NCBI GenBank assembly: GCA_040381195.1
Contig: JBEIHR010000053.1
Location: forward strand, 1 to 13,290
Direction: 5' to 3'
Origin: VGCC01 sp040381195
GTDB taxonomy: Bacteria; Actinomycetota; Actinomycetes; S36-B12
DNA: 13,290 bases
Notes under the pieces: model-generated
Database searches by the model: none
Seen by the model: the letters and a program-made list of their open reading frames with translations, nothing else
Told to the model about the DNA's origin: nothing
Made by a program: the position numbers and the translations under genes
In this document: in pieces, positions 1 to 7,361 of the stretch
How the letters are laid out: every line of letters begins with the position of its first letter
Position numbering within the stretch: the stretch's first letter is position 1

Positions 1-56
1 ACCATCGCCACCCGCTTCTCACCCGGGCGCGACTCCGCGGGGATGACGATCTTCAC
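1..56 (-). CDS. pntA: NAD(P) transhydrogenase subunit alpha, N-terminal fragment (partial)
   Basis: Only the first 18 codons lie in the window; the gene continues leftward past position 1. The reading from the GTG at 56-54 is MKIVIPAESRPGEKRVAM, which matches the opening beta strand and the PxExxPGExRVA signature shared by transhydrogenase alpha subunits and alanine dehydrogenases (AlaDh_PNT N-terminal domain). The wording PAESRPGEKRVAM is closer to transhydrogenase alpha, which exchanges hydride between NADH and NADP at the membrane. A strong Shine-Dalgarno (AAGGAG, about 9 nt upstream) supports the start. A possible -10 hexamer TAGGCT lies at 91-86 on the same strand. Alanine dehydrogenase is the main alternative because so little of the protein is visible. 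Confidence 0.7.
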   Translation of the reverse strand, partial: MKIVIPAESRPGEKRVAM

Positions 57-170
57 GGTGGGCCTCTCCTTCGGTACCGTCCGCGAGCCTAGGGCCTGAC
101 GCGAGTTTGGGCGCGCGATCCGTTCACCACCACGTCATCGGATAACCGCTCCGGTGCCCTCACGCGGCCC

Positions 171-182
171 TAGGGTGAACCT
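171..182 (+). promoter_or_regulatory. Putative leaderless promoter (-10 TAGGGT) for the small membrane protein/dsbB unit
   Basis: TAGGGT at 171-176 fits the actinobacterial -10 pattern TANNNT and is followed by exactly six bases before the GTG at 183. Transcription would then begin at the start codon itself. There is no Shine-Dalgarno before this GTG and no recognisable -35. Inference from position only, but the same 6-nt arrangement recurs at other starts in the window. Confidence 0.45.
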
Positions 183-335
183 GTGATGTTTTCCATGTTC
201 GTGCTCTGGTTCCTCGTGTTCATCGGCATCTTCATGCGGCGGGCCTGGGTTCCCACCTTGGCCATCGTGGCGATGGTGTGGACCCTCGTTCTTCTCGTTG
301 GTCACATGACCGACCCGATCCCGCTGAACTTCTGA
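183..335 (+). CDS. Small two-helix membrane protein encoded directly upstream of dsbB
   Basis: This 50-codon gene is too short for usual ORF cut-offs. It reads MFSMFVLWFLVFIGIFM, then two arginines, then AWVPTLAIVAMVWTLVLLVGH and a short polar tail ending PIPLNF. That is two hydrophobic helices joined by a positively charged turn, predicting a hairpin in the inner membrane with the turn in the cytoplasm. The stop at 333-335 is 7 nt before the dsbB ATG, so the two are surely cotranscribed and probably translationally coupled. A GTG (183) and an ATG (186) are adjacent; the GTG is chosen because a TANNNT hexamer sits 6 nt before it. I do not recognise a family. The linkage suggests a small partner or assembly factor for the DsbB-type oxidase, but that is inference. 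Confidence 0.7.
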   Translation: MMFSMFVLWFLVFIGIFMRRAWVPTLAIVAMVWTLVLLVGHMTDPIPLNF

Positions 336-342
336 GGGCGAC

Positions 343-1041
343 ATGAACATCATCAGCAACACCGAGCGCGCATTGGTCGCCAGGGAAACGCAGATTGCGC
401 GGGTCATCAACGTGCTCGCCCTCTTCGCGCTGATCGGGGTGCTTGCCGGGTCCCTGCATCTGCAACTCGGAGTCGGGGAGCAACCGTGCCCCCTGTGTCT
501 GATCCAGCGCTCCGCGATGATCGGACTGGCCATCGGGCCCGTGATGAACCTGCTCTGGGGAATGAAGCCCGCGCACTACGCGCTGAGCATCCTCGCTGCG
601 ATGGTCGGTGGGGCCGGCAGCACCCGCCAGATCCTCCTGCACATCGCCGATCCGAACGATCCTGGTTATGGTCCCGCGGTTCTCGGGTACCACCTCTACA
701 CATGGGCCTTCATCACATTCGCCGTGGCGATCGTCGGGTGCGCATTCATGTTGTTGTGGAACAAGCCGTTCGAGTCCCCTGACACAGGGCTGCGCTACCA
801 GCGCAGTTGGTTCCGCATCGCCGCGCTCACCGGCATCATCTGGGTGTTCCTCGACCTCCTGGTGATCGGAATCAGCGTTCTGCCGGAGTGCGGGCTAGGC
901 ATGTGTCCGGATGATCCGGAGAACATCACGGGTGCCGGGAACGTCGGCGGATGGCTCGTGGTGCTCTCGATTGGAATGCTGTCGTTTGCGATCGCCGTGG
1001 CGATCGTTGTTGACCGCAGGGTGCTCAAACCCGGGAAGTAA
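343..1041 (+). CDS. dsbB: DsbB-family disulfide bond formation protein (six-helix variant)
   Basis: An integral membrane thiol oxidase that would reoxidise an extracytoplasmic DsbA-like partner and pass electrons to quinone. The diagnostic motif CPLCLIQR is present (Cys49 and Cys52) at the outer end of the second helix, as in DsbB. Hydrophobic segments fall near residues 22-44, 54-73, 78-98, 116-138, 157-178 and 202-223, two more than the four of classical DsbB, in line with its 232-residue length (E. coli DsbB has about 176). The loop between helices 3 and 4, which normally holds the second cysteine pair, has no cysteine; instead Cys183 and Cys188 (PECGLGMC) lie in the loop between helices 5 and 6, also predicted to be extracytoplasmic. 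Cys133 is in helix 4. The start has GAGGG upstream and follows the small membrane protein by 7 nt. The 3' end faces the ParA gene with a 5-bp gap. Confidence 0.88.
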   Translation: MNIISNTERALVARETQIARVINVLALFALIGVLAGSLHLQLGVGEQPCPLCLIQRSAMIGLAIGPVMNLLWGMKPAHYALSILAAMVGGAGSTRQILLHIADPNDPGYGPAVLGYHLYTWAFITFAVAIVGCAFMLLWNKPFESPDTGLRYQRSWFRIAALTGIIWVFLDLLVIGISVLPECGLGMCPDDPENITGAGNVGGWLVVLSIGMLSFAIAVAIVVDRRVLKPGK

Positions 1042-1046
1042 TCGAC

Positions 1047-1820
1047 TTACGCACCTTTGCGCAGCAGGGCAGTCAGGTACGTGTCGAAGATGTCGGCGAC
1101 CTCCCGACCGCCGGCTGTGCGCACCAACTGCACGGGCTGGCCGAATCCCTCTGCCTGCTGCACGGCGATCCGGTCCGGGATCGACGGCTTGAACAATGTG
1201 GTGCGTCCGTAGATCTCGACGAGTTCCTTGTTGCGGTAGGTGTGTTCCTCGGCCACGGAGCGGACGCGGTTGACGATGATGCCCGCGAGTTCGAGCTGTG
1301 GGTTCACGCTCTTGCGGATCTCATCGATTTCCGCCATCGCGCGTTCCACACCCTGCGCGCCGAAGAAGGATGGTGTGGTGACGACCAGAGCGAGGTCCGA
1401 GGCTGCCAGGGCCTCTCGGGTCAGCGCACCGAGTGACGGCGGGCAGTCGATCAGCACCAGGTCGTAGCCATCAAGGTGTGACAGAGCCTTCGCCAACTTC
1501 GGCCGCCACGCACCGCCGGTCCAGGCGTCGAAGCGGATCACCGAGGAATGTCCGGGGAGGACGTCGACCTCACCTGGTGCAACCTCCCAGTCACAGGGGG
1601 TGAGTGCCTTCTCCAAGGTCTCGCGGGTGGGGTGCCCGAGAACATCGGCGACGGTGGTGCGCGTCTTGTGCGCCTTGAGCAACGACGTCGCGTTCCCCTG
1701 CGGATCGAGATCGACCACGAGGGTGGCGAGGCCACGGACGGTCGCGGCGCCGGCGAGGCCGAGAACGACGGAGGTCTTGCCGACACCACCTTTGAGGCTG
1801 AGGACGCTGACGGTTGGCAT
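1047..1820 (-). CDS. ParA-family ATPase (solitary)
   Basis: A 257-residue P-loop ATPase of the ParA/MinD (SIMIBI) class. The deviant Walker A motif KGGVGKT is at residues 10-16 with its signature lysine, Walker A' (VVDLDPQGN) at 35-43 and Walker B (LVLIDCPP) at 121-128. Such proteins form ATP-dependent dimers on DNA or membrane and position chromosomes, plasmids or other cargo. There is no ParB, no MinE-like protein and no parS-like site in the window, so this is not a visible parAB pair and the cargo is unknown. The ATG at 1820 is preferred over upstream starts because the P-loop begins at residue 10, as usual, and the extra 44 residues of the longer frame are low-complexity and overlap the divergent gene. 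A CAGACT hexamer lies exactly 6 nt before this ATG, and there is no Shine-Dalgarno. Confidence 0.92.
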   Translation of the reverse strand: MPTVSVLSLKGGVGKTSVVLGLAGAATVRGLATLVVDLDPQGNATSLLKAHKTRTTVADVLGHPTRETLEKALTPCDWEVAPGEVDVLPGHSSVIRFDAWTGGAWRPKLAKALSHLDGYDLVLIDCPPSLGALTREALAASDLALVVTTPSFFGAQGVERAMAEIDEIRKSVNPQLELAGIIVNRVRSVAEEHTYRNKELVEIYGRTTLFKPSIPDRIAVQQAEGFGQPVQLVRTAGGREVADIFDTYLTALLRKGA

Positions 1821-1855
1821 GGGCCGAGTCTGTCGGGAGCGTCCGACCGGCACAA
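1821..1855 (-). promoter_or_regulatory. Putative leaderless promoter of the ParA gene
   Basis: On the minus strand, TTGTGC (1855-1850) is followed by a 17-bp spacer, CAGACT (1832-1827), six bases, and the ATG at 1820. CAGACT departs from TANNNT at its first base but keeps the key second A and final T. The same CAGACT-N6-ATG arrangement precedes the Rieske gene. Expected transcript start is the ATG. Inference from spacing. Confidence 0.4.
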
Positions 1856-1875
1856 GCCGGGTGACCGACTCCCCG

Positions 1876-1887
1876 TATCGTGCTGGG
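1876..1887 (+). promoter_or_regulatory. Putative leaderless promoter (-10 TATCGT) of the duplicated septum-type protein
   Basis: TATCGT at 1876-1881 fits TANNNT and is followed by exactly six bases before the GTG at 1888. No Shine-Dalgarno is present and I see no -35. The element lies about 44 bp from the divergent ParA -10, so the two promoters are back to back in a 67-bp gap. Confidence 0.45.
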
Positions 1888-2709
1888 GTGCGTTCAGTGG
1901 TGGCGGTGGTCGCAGCGGTTGTCACAGGTGTTGCTCTCGTACCAGCGGCCACTCCTGTGGCGGCGGCTCCCCGGGAACCCGTGATCGATGCCTGCTTCGA
2001 CTACACCGCGCCGAAGCGGATGACCCCCCAGGCGCGGGCCCGGATCGCCGGTAACTCCCCCGTGGACTGCACGAAAGCCCATACGGCGCAGACCTATTGG
2101 GTGGGCACGCTGCCCGCATCCTTCGGGGACCCCACGCGGGCGTCGGGCGCGGCACGGGCGAAAGCAACGCGGGCCTGCACGGCCAGCGCACTCGCCACGT
2201 ACCTCGGCCTCACGGAGCGGGCCATTCCCTCGCGCTTCCAGACGATCACCGTGTTCCCCTCCCGCGCCCAGTGGCGCGGCGGCGAGAGGTGGGTGCGCTG
2301 CGATGCGATCCTGCGCGGAGGTCGCGGATTCACCGAGGTCACCGTGCCCTTCCAGCAATTGATCACCTCGACGGACCCGGATGCATTCGACTTCTGCACG
2401 CCCGGTGTTCCGGGGACGCGCACCACAACGGCGTTCCCGTGCACCAAGCCGAAGAAGAACTGGGTGATGATCCGCGAGGTGGAACTTGCGGGTCCGCAGA
2501 AGCGATTTCCCGGTAGGCGCGCTGTCGAGCGCAGATCGAAGGCGATCTGCGAGAAGGCCGGCAAGGCCTACTCCGGTGGTCAGCGATTCCATGCCTGGTG
2601 GGCGATCTGGCCCACGGGTGCGGGATGGCGCCAGGGTGATCGCACCGCGCAGTGCTTCGTTCCCTTCGCGGACTACCTCAGCGCGACGCGCACCACATCC
2701 ACCGGATGA
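1888..2709 (+). CDS. Secreted Septum_form-like protein with two four-cysteine repeats
   Basis: The 273-residue product opens with a hydrophobic stretch (VVAVVAAVVTGVALVPA) and a signal-peptidase-like site near AAAPRE, so it is probably exported. The mature part holds two similar halves. The first has Cys36, 61, 97 and 138, with VDCTKAHTAQTYWVGTLP and QWRGGERWVRC. The second has Cys170, 185, 221 and 256, with FPCTKPKKNWVMIREVEL and GWRQGDRTAQC. The CT-x-PH/AH-T pattern followed by a hydrophobic strand resembles the Septum_form domain (PF13845) of actinobacterial membrane and secreted proteins. Function in septation is a family name rather than proof. GTG 1888 is preferred to the in-frame GTG at 1861 because it begins the signal peptide and is 6 nt after TATCGT. 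The gene ends 6 bp from the convergent NDH-2 gene. The eight cysteines suggest disulfides, fitting the nearby dsbB. Confidence 0.72.
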   Translation: MRSVVAVVAAVVTGVALVPAATPVAAAPREPVIDACFDYTAPKRMTPQARARIAGNSPVDCTKAHTAQTYWVGTLPASFGDPTRASGAARAKATRACTASALATYLGLTERAIPSRFQTITVFPSRAQWRGGERWVRCDAILRGGRGFTEVTVPFQQLITSTDPDAFDFCTPGVPGTRTTTAFPCTKPKKNWVMIREVELAGPQKRFPGRRAVERRSKAICEKAGKAYSGGQRFHAWWAIWPTGAGWRQGDRTAQCFVPFADYLSATRTTSTG

Positions 2710-2715
2710 GACGCC

Positions 2716-3930
2716 TCACTCCAACACAGTGCGCCGTGGACCGATTCCCCATGCCAGGTAGTTCCAGAACCAGTCCGCGATGACCGACACTCGGTTGCGT
2801 CCGCCCGCGAGATAGAAGACGTGGAGGGCGAGCCACGCGAGCCACGCTGGCGTGCCGTGAAGTCGTAGCCCGTTGGGCATTTCGACGACGGCGAGCCGCC
2901 GCCCGATCGTCGCCATCTGTCCCTTGTCCTTGTAGCGGAAGGGCGCAACCTCCCCGCCCGTGAGTGCCGCGGTGATCGAGGCCGCGACGTAGCGACCCTG
3001 CTGCATCGCAACGGAGGCGACCATGGGGAGTGGGCGATCCTCCGGGCCGGTCACGTGCGCCATGTCACCGATCACCCACACATCAGGCGTCAGGTGCAAA
3101 CGGTCATCGACGATCAATCGGTTCGCGCGATCAGACATCCCGAGGGAGGTCCACTGCTCGGGTGCAGCCACACCCGCGCCCCAGATGATCGTTCCGGCGG
3201 GGAGCACCTCGCCACTGGTGAGGTGCACATCGGTTGCATACATGCGGTCCACGGCGGCACTGACTCGGACGTCGGCACCGAGGTCCTCGAGTGCCTTCTT
3301 CGCGCGTGCACTCGACTTCTCGGAGAACGACGGGAGCAAGCGTGGTCCCGCTTCGACCAGGGTGACGTGGGCGAGGGGGGCGAGATCCGGGAACTCACGC
3401 ACCATCTGCTTCTGCAACTCCGCCACTGCGCCAGTGACCTCGACACCTGTCGGACCACCTCCCACGACCACGACGCGGAGTGCTTCCTTGGGCTTGTGGC
3501 CCATCTCGACCTGCTCATAGGTACTGAGCAACCGGTGCTTGATGGCGCGCGCCTGGGAGATGTCCTTCATCTGCAGCGCGTGCTCGGCCACGCCCGGGAT
3601 GCCGAACGTTGCACCGACGCTGCCCATGGCCAGAACGAGGTACTCCCACTCGACGACCGTGCCGTCGGCAAGGCGCAGGGAATGCCGCTCCGGACTGACG
3701 TTCACCACCTCCCCGCGCACAAATTTCAGACCGGGGATCGCCGCGCGCACCGGATACGCGATGTCGTCTTCGGGAAGACCACCCGTGGCCACCTGATAGA
3801 GAAGTGGGGCAAAGAGTTGATACGGGTGGCGATCGATCACCGTGACGTCGGTCGCGCCCCCATCGATCAGGGAGCGCGCACACGTCAGGCCGCCGAATCC
3901 CGCCCCCACGATGACGACGCGGGGCGTCAT
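2716..3930 (-). CDS. ndh: Type II NADH dehydrogenase (NDH-2)
   Basis: A 404-residue flavoprotein that would oxidise NADH and reduce membrane quinone without pumping protons. The FAD-binding GAGFGG is at residues 9-14 following VVIV. The second Rossmann motif for NADH, VVVVGGGPTGVEVTG, is at 153-167. The second FAD contact VWVIGDMA is at 284-291, and AMQQGRYVA follows at 308-316. The C-terminal 40 residues carry hydrophobic stretches (around 362-375 and 384-395, WLAWLALHVFYLAGG) like the membrane anchor of NDH-2. Length is typical. Its ATG overlaps the stop of the upstream aldo/keto reductase in an ATGA, so it is the second gene of a two-gene operon and is likely coupled in translation. Confidence 0.93.
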   Translation of the reverse strand: MTPRVVIVGAGFGGLTCARSLIDGGATDVTVIDRHPYQLFAPLLYQVATGGLPEDDIAYPVRAAIPGLKFVRGEVVNVSPERHSLRLADGTVVEWEYLVLAMGSVGATFGIPGVAEHALQMKDISQARAIKHRLLSTYEQVEMGHKPKEALRVVVVGGGPTGVEVTGAVAELQKQMVREFPDLAPLAHVTLVEAGPRLLPSFSEKSSARAKKALEDLGADVRVSAAVDRMYATDVHLTSGEVLPAGTIIWGAGVAAPEQWTSLGMSDRANRLIVDDRLHLTPDVWVIGDMAHVTGPEDRPLPMVASVAMQQGRYVAASITAALTGGEVAPFRYKDKGQMATIGRRLAVVEMPNGLRLHGTPAWLAWLALHVFYLAGGRNRVSVIADWFWNYLAWGIGPRRTVLE

Positions 3931-4868
3931 CTCAGCGCGCTTCGCGGCTCGTCATCGGGATACATGCTCGACTGTTCCGGGACGGTGGAGTCGACCCGGG
4001 TGAACTGCTCCGGTGTCAGTGTGATCGTCGCGGCGCGGACGATCGACTCGACCGTCTCCGGGCGAGTTGCTCCAGGAATCGGGATGATCACCGGGGATTT
4101 GGCGAGTAGCCACGCCAACACGACTTCCTGCGGGGACGCACCAATCTCGCCACCCACCTCCGCGAAGGCGGCGTATCGCGATCCGACGTCTTTCGCGTGA
4201 TCGGATCCGCCGAGGGGTGACCACGGGAGGAACGCGATTCCCTGTTCGGTGCACATGTCCAGCACATCGGCGTCGCCGCGGTAGCGCGGGGAGAACTCGT
4301 TCTGCACCGAGACGATCCCTCCGTCCCAGGGGCCACCGAGAAGTTCGAGGGCCAGCGTCAACTCCGCGGAATTCACGTTGGAAACGCCAACCTGGCGCAC
4401 GAGATTGCGTTCCTTGAGGGTCGCCAGCGCCCTCATCTGCGACTCGTACGTCTGGCTCGGATCGTGGCGATGGTGTTGGTAGAGGTCGATCACTTCGACA
4501 CCGAGTTGGGTGAGGCTGTCCTCGCACGCCGCCACCAGCGAGGTGGGTGCGGAATCACGGCCCCACAACTCCCCCGGTCCCCGGGTGATCCCGCCCTTGG
4601 TGGTCACCAGCAGGTCCGTGAGCGATGCCGGACCGGAGTACTTTCCGATGGCTTCGGCGACGAGCGCCTCGTTGTGACCCACCGCATCCCACGTGGGTGC
4701 GTAGATGTTCGCGGTATCGAGCAGCGTGATTCCCAGATCCAGGGCGCGGTGGATGGTGGCGATCGCCTGCTCCCGACGCTCCACCATGTGTCCGAAGCTC
4801 AGAGGCATGCAGCCCAAGCCGACGCACGACACCTGCTGGTCGCCGAGAGAGCGCAATTCCATACCCAC
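3927..4868 (-). CDS. Aldo/keto reductase
   Basis: A 313-residue TIM-barrel oxidoreductase of the AKR superfamily, normally NADPH-dependent and cytoplasmic, reducing aldehydes or ketones. The catalytic tetrad is visible: Asp51 and Tyr56 in LLDTANIYAP, Lys91 in VTTKGGI, and His133 in LYQHHRHDP. The cofactor region includes PIPGATRPE near 260-270, the usual place for 2'-phosphate binding. The natural substrate cannot be read from the sequence. It is the first gene of an operon with NDH-2 (4-nt ATGA overlap), so both share one promoter. The GTG at 4868 is used because a TAGTGT hexamer lies exactly 6 nt upstream; an ATG two codons in (4862) is the alternative. Confidence 0.92.
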   Translation of the reverse strand: MGMELRSLGDQQVSCVGLGCMPLSFGHMVERREQAIATIHRALDLGITLLDTANIYAPTWDAVGHNEALVAEAIGKYSGPASLTDLLVTTKGGITRGPGELWGRDSAPTSLVAACEDSLTQLGVEVIDLYQHHRHDPSQTYESQMRALATLKERNLVRQVGVSNVNSAELTLALELLGGPWDGGIVSVQNEFSPRYRGDADVLDMCTEQGIAFLPWSPLGGSDHAKDVGSRYAAFAEVGGEIGASPQEVVLAWLLAKSPVIIPIPGATRPETVESIVRAATITLTPEQFTRVDSTVPEQSSMYPDDEPRSALR

Positions 4869-4880
4869 GGCCGCACACTA
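4869..4880 (-). promoter_or_regulatory. Putative leaderless promoter (-10 TAGTGT) of the AKR-ndh operon
   Basis: On the minus strand TAGTGT (4880-4875) fits TANNNT and is separated by six bases from the GTG at 4868. No Shine-Dalgarno precedes the start and no clear -35 is seen. Confidence 0.45.
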
Positions 4881-4948
4881 GCCACTAATCTCGAAAGCGC
4901 CCGGTGGCTCGATCGCCGGGAATGACGGGGGTCACAGAGGGGTGAGCC

Positions 4949-6001
4949 ATGTGGCGTCCGTCGGGGCTCGGTCGATCCGCGCGCTCCGCACCCACCAGTG
5001 AGAACCCGGGGGAATACGTGGCCGTCCCCAGCCTCGGGAATGGGATCACCCGCCCGATCTCCCCATCCGAGTACCCGCGGTGGCTCGGGATGCTCGACTC
5101 GGCTGCGCCACTCGAATCCCATCCGGAGTTCCTCACTGACTGGATGGGGGTTCGAACACGCATGGCCATGCTTCCCTGGGCACCACAGGAATTCGCGGGC
5201 ACCGTCGCTGATCACCACCCGATCCCCGACGACGGCTACCGCAGCGAGGACTTCGAGTATGTGGCGCTTGCGCGAGCTCTCGCTGCGCGAACAACCCCTT
5301 TCCAGATGATCGAGATCGGGGCCGGATGGGCTCCGTGGTCTGTCGCCGCGCTCGTCGCGTGCCGCAACCGCGGTCGTGATGCGCGAGCAATCGCTGTCGA
5401 GGCCGATTCCCGACGGGTGACGTGGGCCGTGCAGCACGCCGAGGACAACGGCATCGATGCGCGCGTGGCATCCGGCGACCACCACGCGATCGAAGCGACG
5501 ATCACGGAATGGCGCGACGACGACTCCTCCCCACTCCTCATCGTGTGTGCTGCCGCCTGGCATGAGTCCGGGGAGTTGAGTTTCCCGAATGTGCCTGTCG
5601 ATGACATGGGTGCCGCAATCTGGACGCTGCCCGGCACCGACGTGGACTACCGCGGGGCGCACCTCTCACATTCGGTGATCCCTGCAACGGCGATGCACTC
5701 CCTGCTCGCCGGGCTTCGTGACCCGATCGTCGATCTCCTCCATGTCGATGTGCAGGGAGTGGAGTTCGAACTGCTATCTGGCTGTGCGCACGAAGTGCAG
5801 GAACGCGTGTTGCTCATGGCGGTCGGAACCCACAGCCGCATCTCCGAGGGGCGCCTGCTGGATTTCTTCCTGCCGAGGGGCTGGGGGGTCGTCATCGATT
5901 CGCCGTGCCGGGCCGAGTACCTCATGACCAGGCCGACATTGGCTGGGTTCACCGTCCAGGACGGCATGCAGCTGTGGGAGAACCCCTTTCTGACCGCATA
6001 G
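4949..6001 (+). CDS. FkbM-family SAM-dependent methyltransferase
   Basis: A 350-residue protein with a class I methyltransferase fold. SAM motif I is MIEIGAGWAPWSVAAL at 120-135, with the acidic end of strand 2 at VEAD (150-153). The C-terminal block LLHVDVQGVEFELLSGC (263-279) is the FkbM signature (D-x-Q-G-x-E). FkbM enzymes usually O-methylate sugars or polyketide-derived hydroxyls. Here there are no glycosyltransferases or polyketide genes alongside, so the acceptor is unknown. The first ~25 residues are Ser/Pro/Arg-rich and uncertain: ATG 4949 has AGAGGGG about 6 nt upstream, while GTG 5020 has GGGGGA and is an alternative. It is divergent from the AKR operon and 85 bp upstream of the nuclease gene. 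Confidence 0.85.
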   Translation: MWRPSGLGRSARSAPTSENPGEYVAVPSLGNGITRPISPSEYPRWLGMLDSAAPLESHPEFLTDWMGVRTRMAMLPWAPQEFAGTVADHHPIPDDGYRSEDFEYVALARALAARTTPFQMIEIGAGWAPWSVAALVACRNRGRDARAIAVEADSRRVTWAVQHAEDNGIDARVASGDHHAIEATITEWRDDDSSPLLIVCAAAWHESGELSFPNVPVDDMGAAIWTLPGTDVDYRGAHLSHSVIPATAMHSLLAGLRDPIVDLLHVDVQGVEFELLSGCAHEVQERVLLMAVGTHSRISEGRLLDFFLPRGWGVVIDSPCRAEYLMTRPTLAGFTVQDGMQLWENPFLTA

Positions 6002-6086
6002 CGGAACGAGGCCGCAACGGGCCAATGACCGGGGCGTTCACTCCGGCATGTGACAATGGAAGACCGTTTCGGAGTCCCCCATCATC

Positions 6087-7355
6087 ATGAAGCGAACACT
6101 CGTAGCACTGGTAGCCGCCACCGCGGTCGTGGTCACGGCTATACCTGCGCAGGCTGGGCCCTGGGATGGGGTCACCGCGTGGGAAACGGCGACGGTAAAG
6201 CGCATCGTCGATGGCGACACCCTGATCGTCACCGACGACGTGACCGGAGCCCAGTCCCGCATTCGGCTCCTCGGGATCAACTCCCCGGAAGCACCGCACG
6301 GATCGAATCCGGGTCAATGCGGTGGGTGGCAGGCCACCGAGGCGCTCAAGGGCTTCCTCCCCGTCGGGACGAAGGTGCGACTCCTCTCGGCAGATCCCAA
6401 CTCGAAGGGCAAGTCGCAACGTCCGCAACGCGTGGTGCTCGCCTACAACGACGCCAACAAGGAGTTCGATCTCGATATCGCGTGGGCGATGGCCGAGCGC
6501 GGATGGGGACTGTGGTACACGGTTGCGAAGGAAGCAGCGATGAGTTCGCTCTACCGCCAGGTGATCGAGCGCGCTCAGGAACGACGCCAGGGGATGTGGA
6601 ACCCGAACCTCTGCGGTGAGCCCGATCAGCCCGACGCCAACATCGAACTACGCATCAACCGTGGCGATCCGAAGAAGCCAGTCAATGACGAGTACGTGAT
6701 CGTCAAGAACCGTGGTCCGGTACCGGTGGATATCAGCGGCTGGGTACTGCGGGATTCGGGCAACCAGGCGTGGTACCAGTTCCCCGGGGGCAGCGTGCTC
6801 GCGCCCGACGACTACCGCGCAGTGCATACGGGTTTCGGGACACCGTCACTTCCGCAACCACGCGACCTCTACGTCGGACACAAGTCCCGGCTCTACACCG
6901 CTGCCGGTCAAGGACCGGCTCTTCTCGGTGACGGCGCCTACCTACTGGACAAGTACGGCAACTTCCGCTTCTGGCGCGAATATCCCTGCACCACCGAGTG
7001 TGACGACGACCCCTACGCGAGCGCACTCATCATCGATGACTTCTCCCTCGGTGAGAAGAAAGGCATGAAGCGGGCACAGACACAGTGGGTGCGCATCAAG
7101 AACCGCGGCACTGTGACGCACTGCCTCGATACCTATCGGATCGAGACCGGTAACACCCGCTATTCCTTCCAACCAGGAACCTGCCTGATTCCCGGAAGCA
7201 CGTGGACGCTCAATGTGGGGCGCCCGCCACGTGGCGCATCAATCGACTATTCGACTGCAGACTTCCTGCGTATGCGCACACCGGCACTGTGGTCGAGTGG
7301 GAGTGTCACCCTGCTCACCGATCAGGATCGGGTCATCGCCAAGCGCAGTTGGTAA
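6087..7355 (+). CDS. Secreted thermonuclease-like protein with two lamin-tail-like domains
   Basis: The 422-residue product starts with a signal peptide (MKRTLVALVAATAVVVTAIP, cleavage near AQA-G, residue 23). Residues ~34-175 form a staphylococcal nuclease (TNase) domain: VDGDTLIV (41-48), IRLLGINSPE (59-68) and QRVVLAY (114-120). Aligning by eye to SNase, Arg35 matches Arg60 and Glu43 matches Glu68. The calcium ligand Asp40 is Asn65, and the Arg87 equivalent (Arg115) is one residue further from LAY than usual. Residues ~185-260 resemble a lamin-tail (LTD) domain, DEYVIVKNRG then ISGWVLRD; ~313-415 resemble a second copy, QWVRIKNRG then a C-terminal strand region. Cysteines 79, 176, 301, 305, 346 and 366 are all in the exported part. 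It probably degrades extracellular nucleic acid, with LTD domains for binding. Only a weak GGAG precedes the ATG; it ends 6 bp from the next, convergent gene. Confidence 0.87.
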   Translation: MKRTLVALVAATAVVVTAIPAQAGPWDGVTAWETATVKRIVDGDTLIVTDDVTGAQSRIRLLGINSPEAPHGSNPGQCGGWQATEALKGFLPVGTKVRLLSADPNSKGKSQRPQRVVLAYNDANKEFDLDIAWAMAERGWGLWYTVAKEAAMSSLYRQVIERAQERRQGMWNPNLCGEPDQPDANIELRINRGDPKKPVNDEYVIVKNRGPVPVDISGWVLRDSGNQAWYQFPGGSVLAPDDYRAVHTGFGTPSLPQPRDLYVGHKSRLYTAAGQGPALLGDGAYLLDKYGNFRFWREYPCTTECDDDPYASALIIDDFSLGEKKGMKRAQTQWVRIKNRGTVTHCLDTYRIETGNTRYSFQPGTCLIPGSTWTLNVGRPPRGASIDYSTADFLRMRTPALWSSGSVTLLTDQDRVIAKRSW

Positions 7356-7361
7356 GACGTC

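Noticed and set aside
1600..1887. Open frame extending the septum-type protein upstream to 1600 across the ParA gene
   Set aside because: It is the antisense shadow of the ParA N-terminus; the signal peptide and the TATCGT-N6-GTG point to 1888.
1821..1952. Upstream extension of ParA by 44 residues
   Set aside because: Low-complexity Thr/Ala/Arg sequence overlapping the divergent gene; the ATG at 1820 puts the P-loop at the usual distance from the start.
3055..4200. 381-codon plus-strand frame across NDH-2 and AKR
   Set aside because: Antisense shadow of two well-supported genes; His/Arg-rich composition and no domain.
4799..5662. 287-codon minus-strand frame across the AKR start and FkbM gene
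   Set aside because: Antisense shadow of the methyltransferase, which has clear SAM and FkbM motifs; composition is not protein-like.
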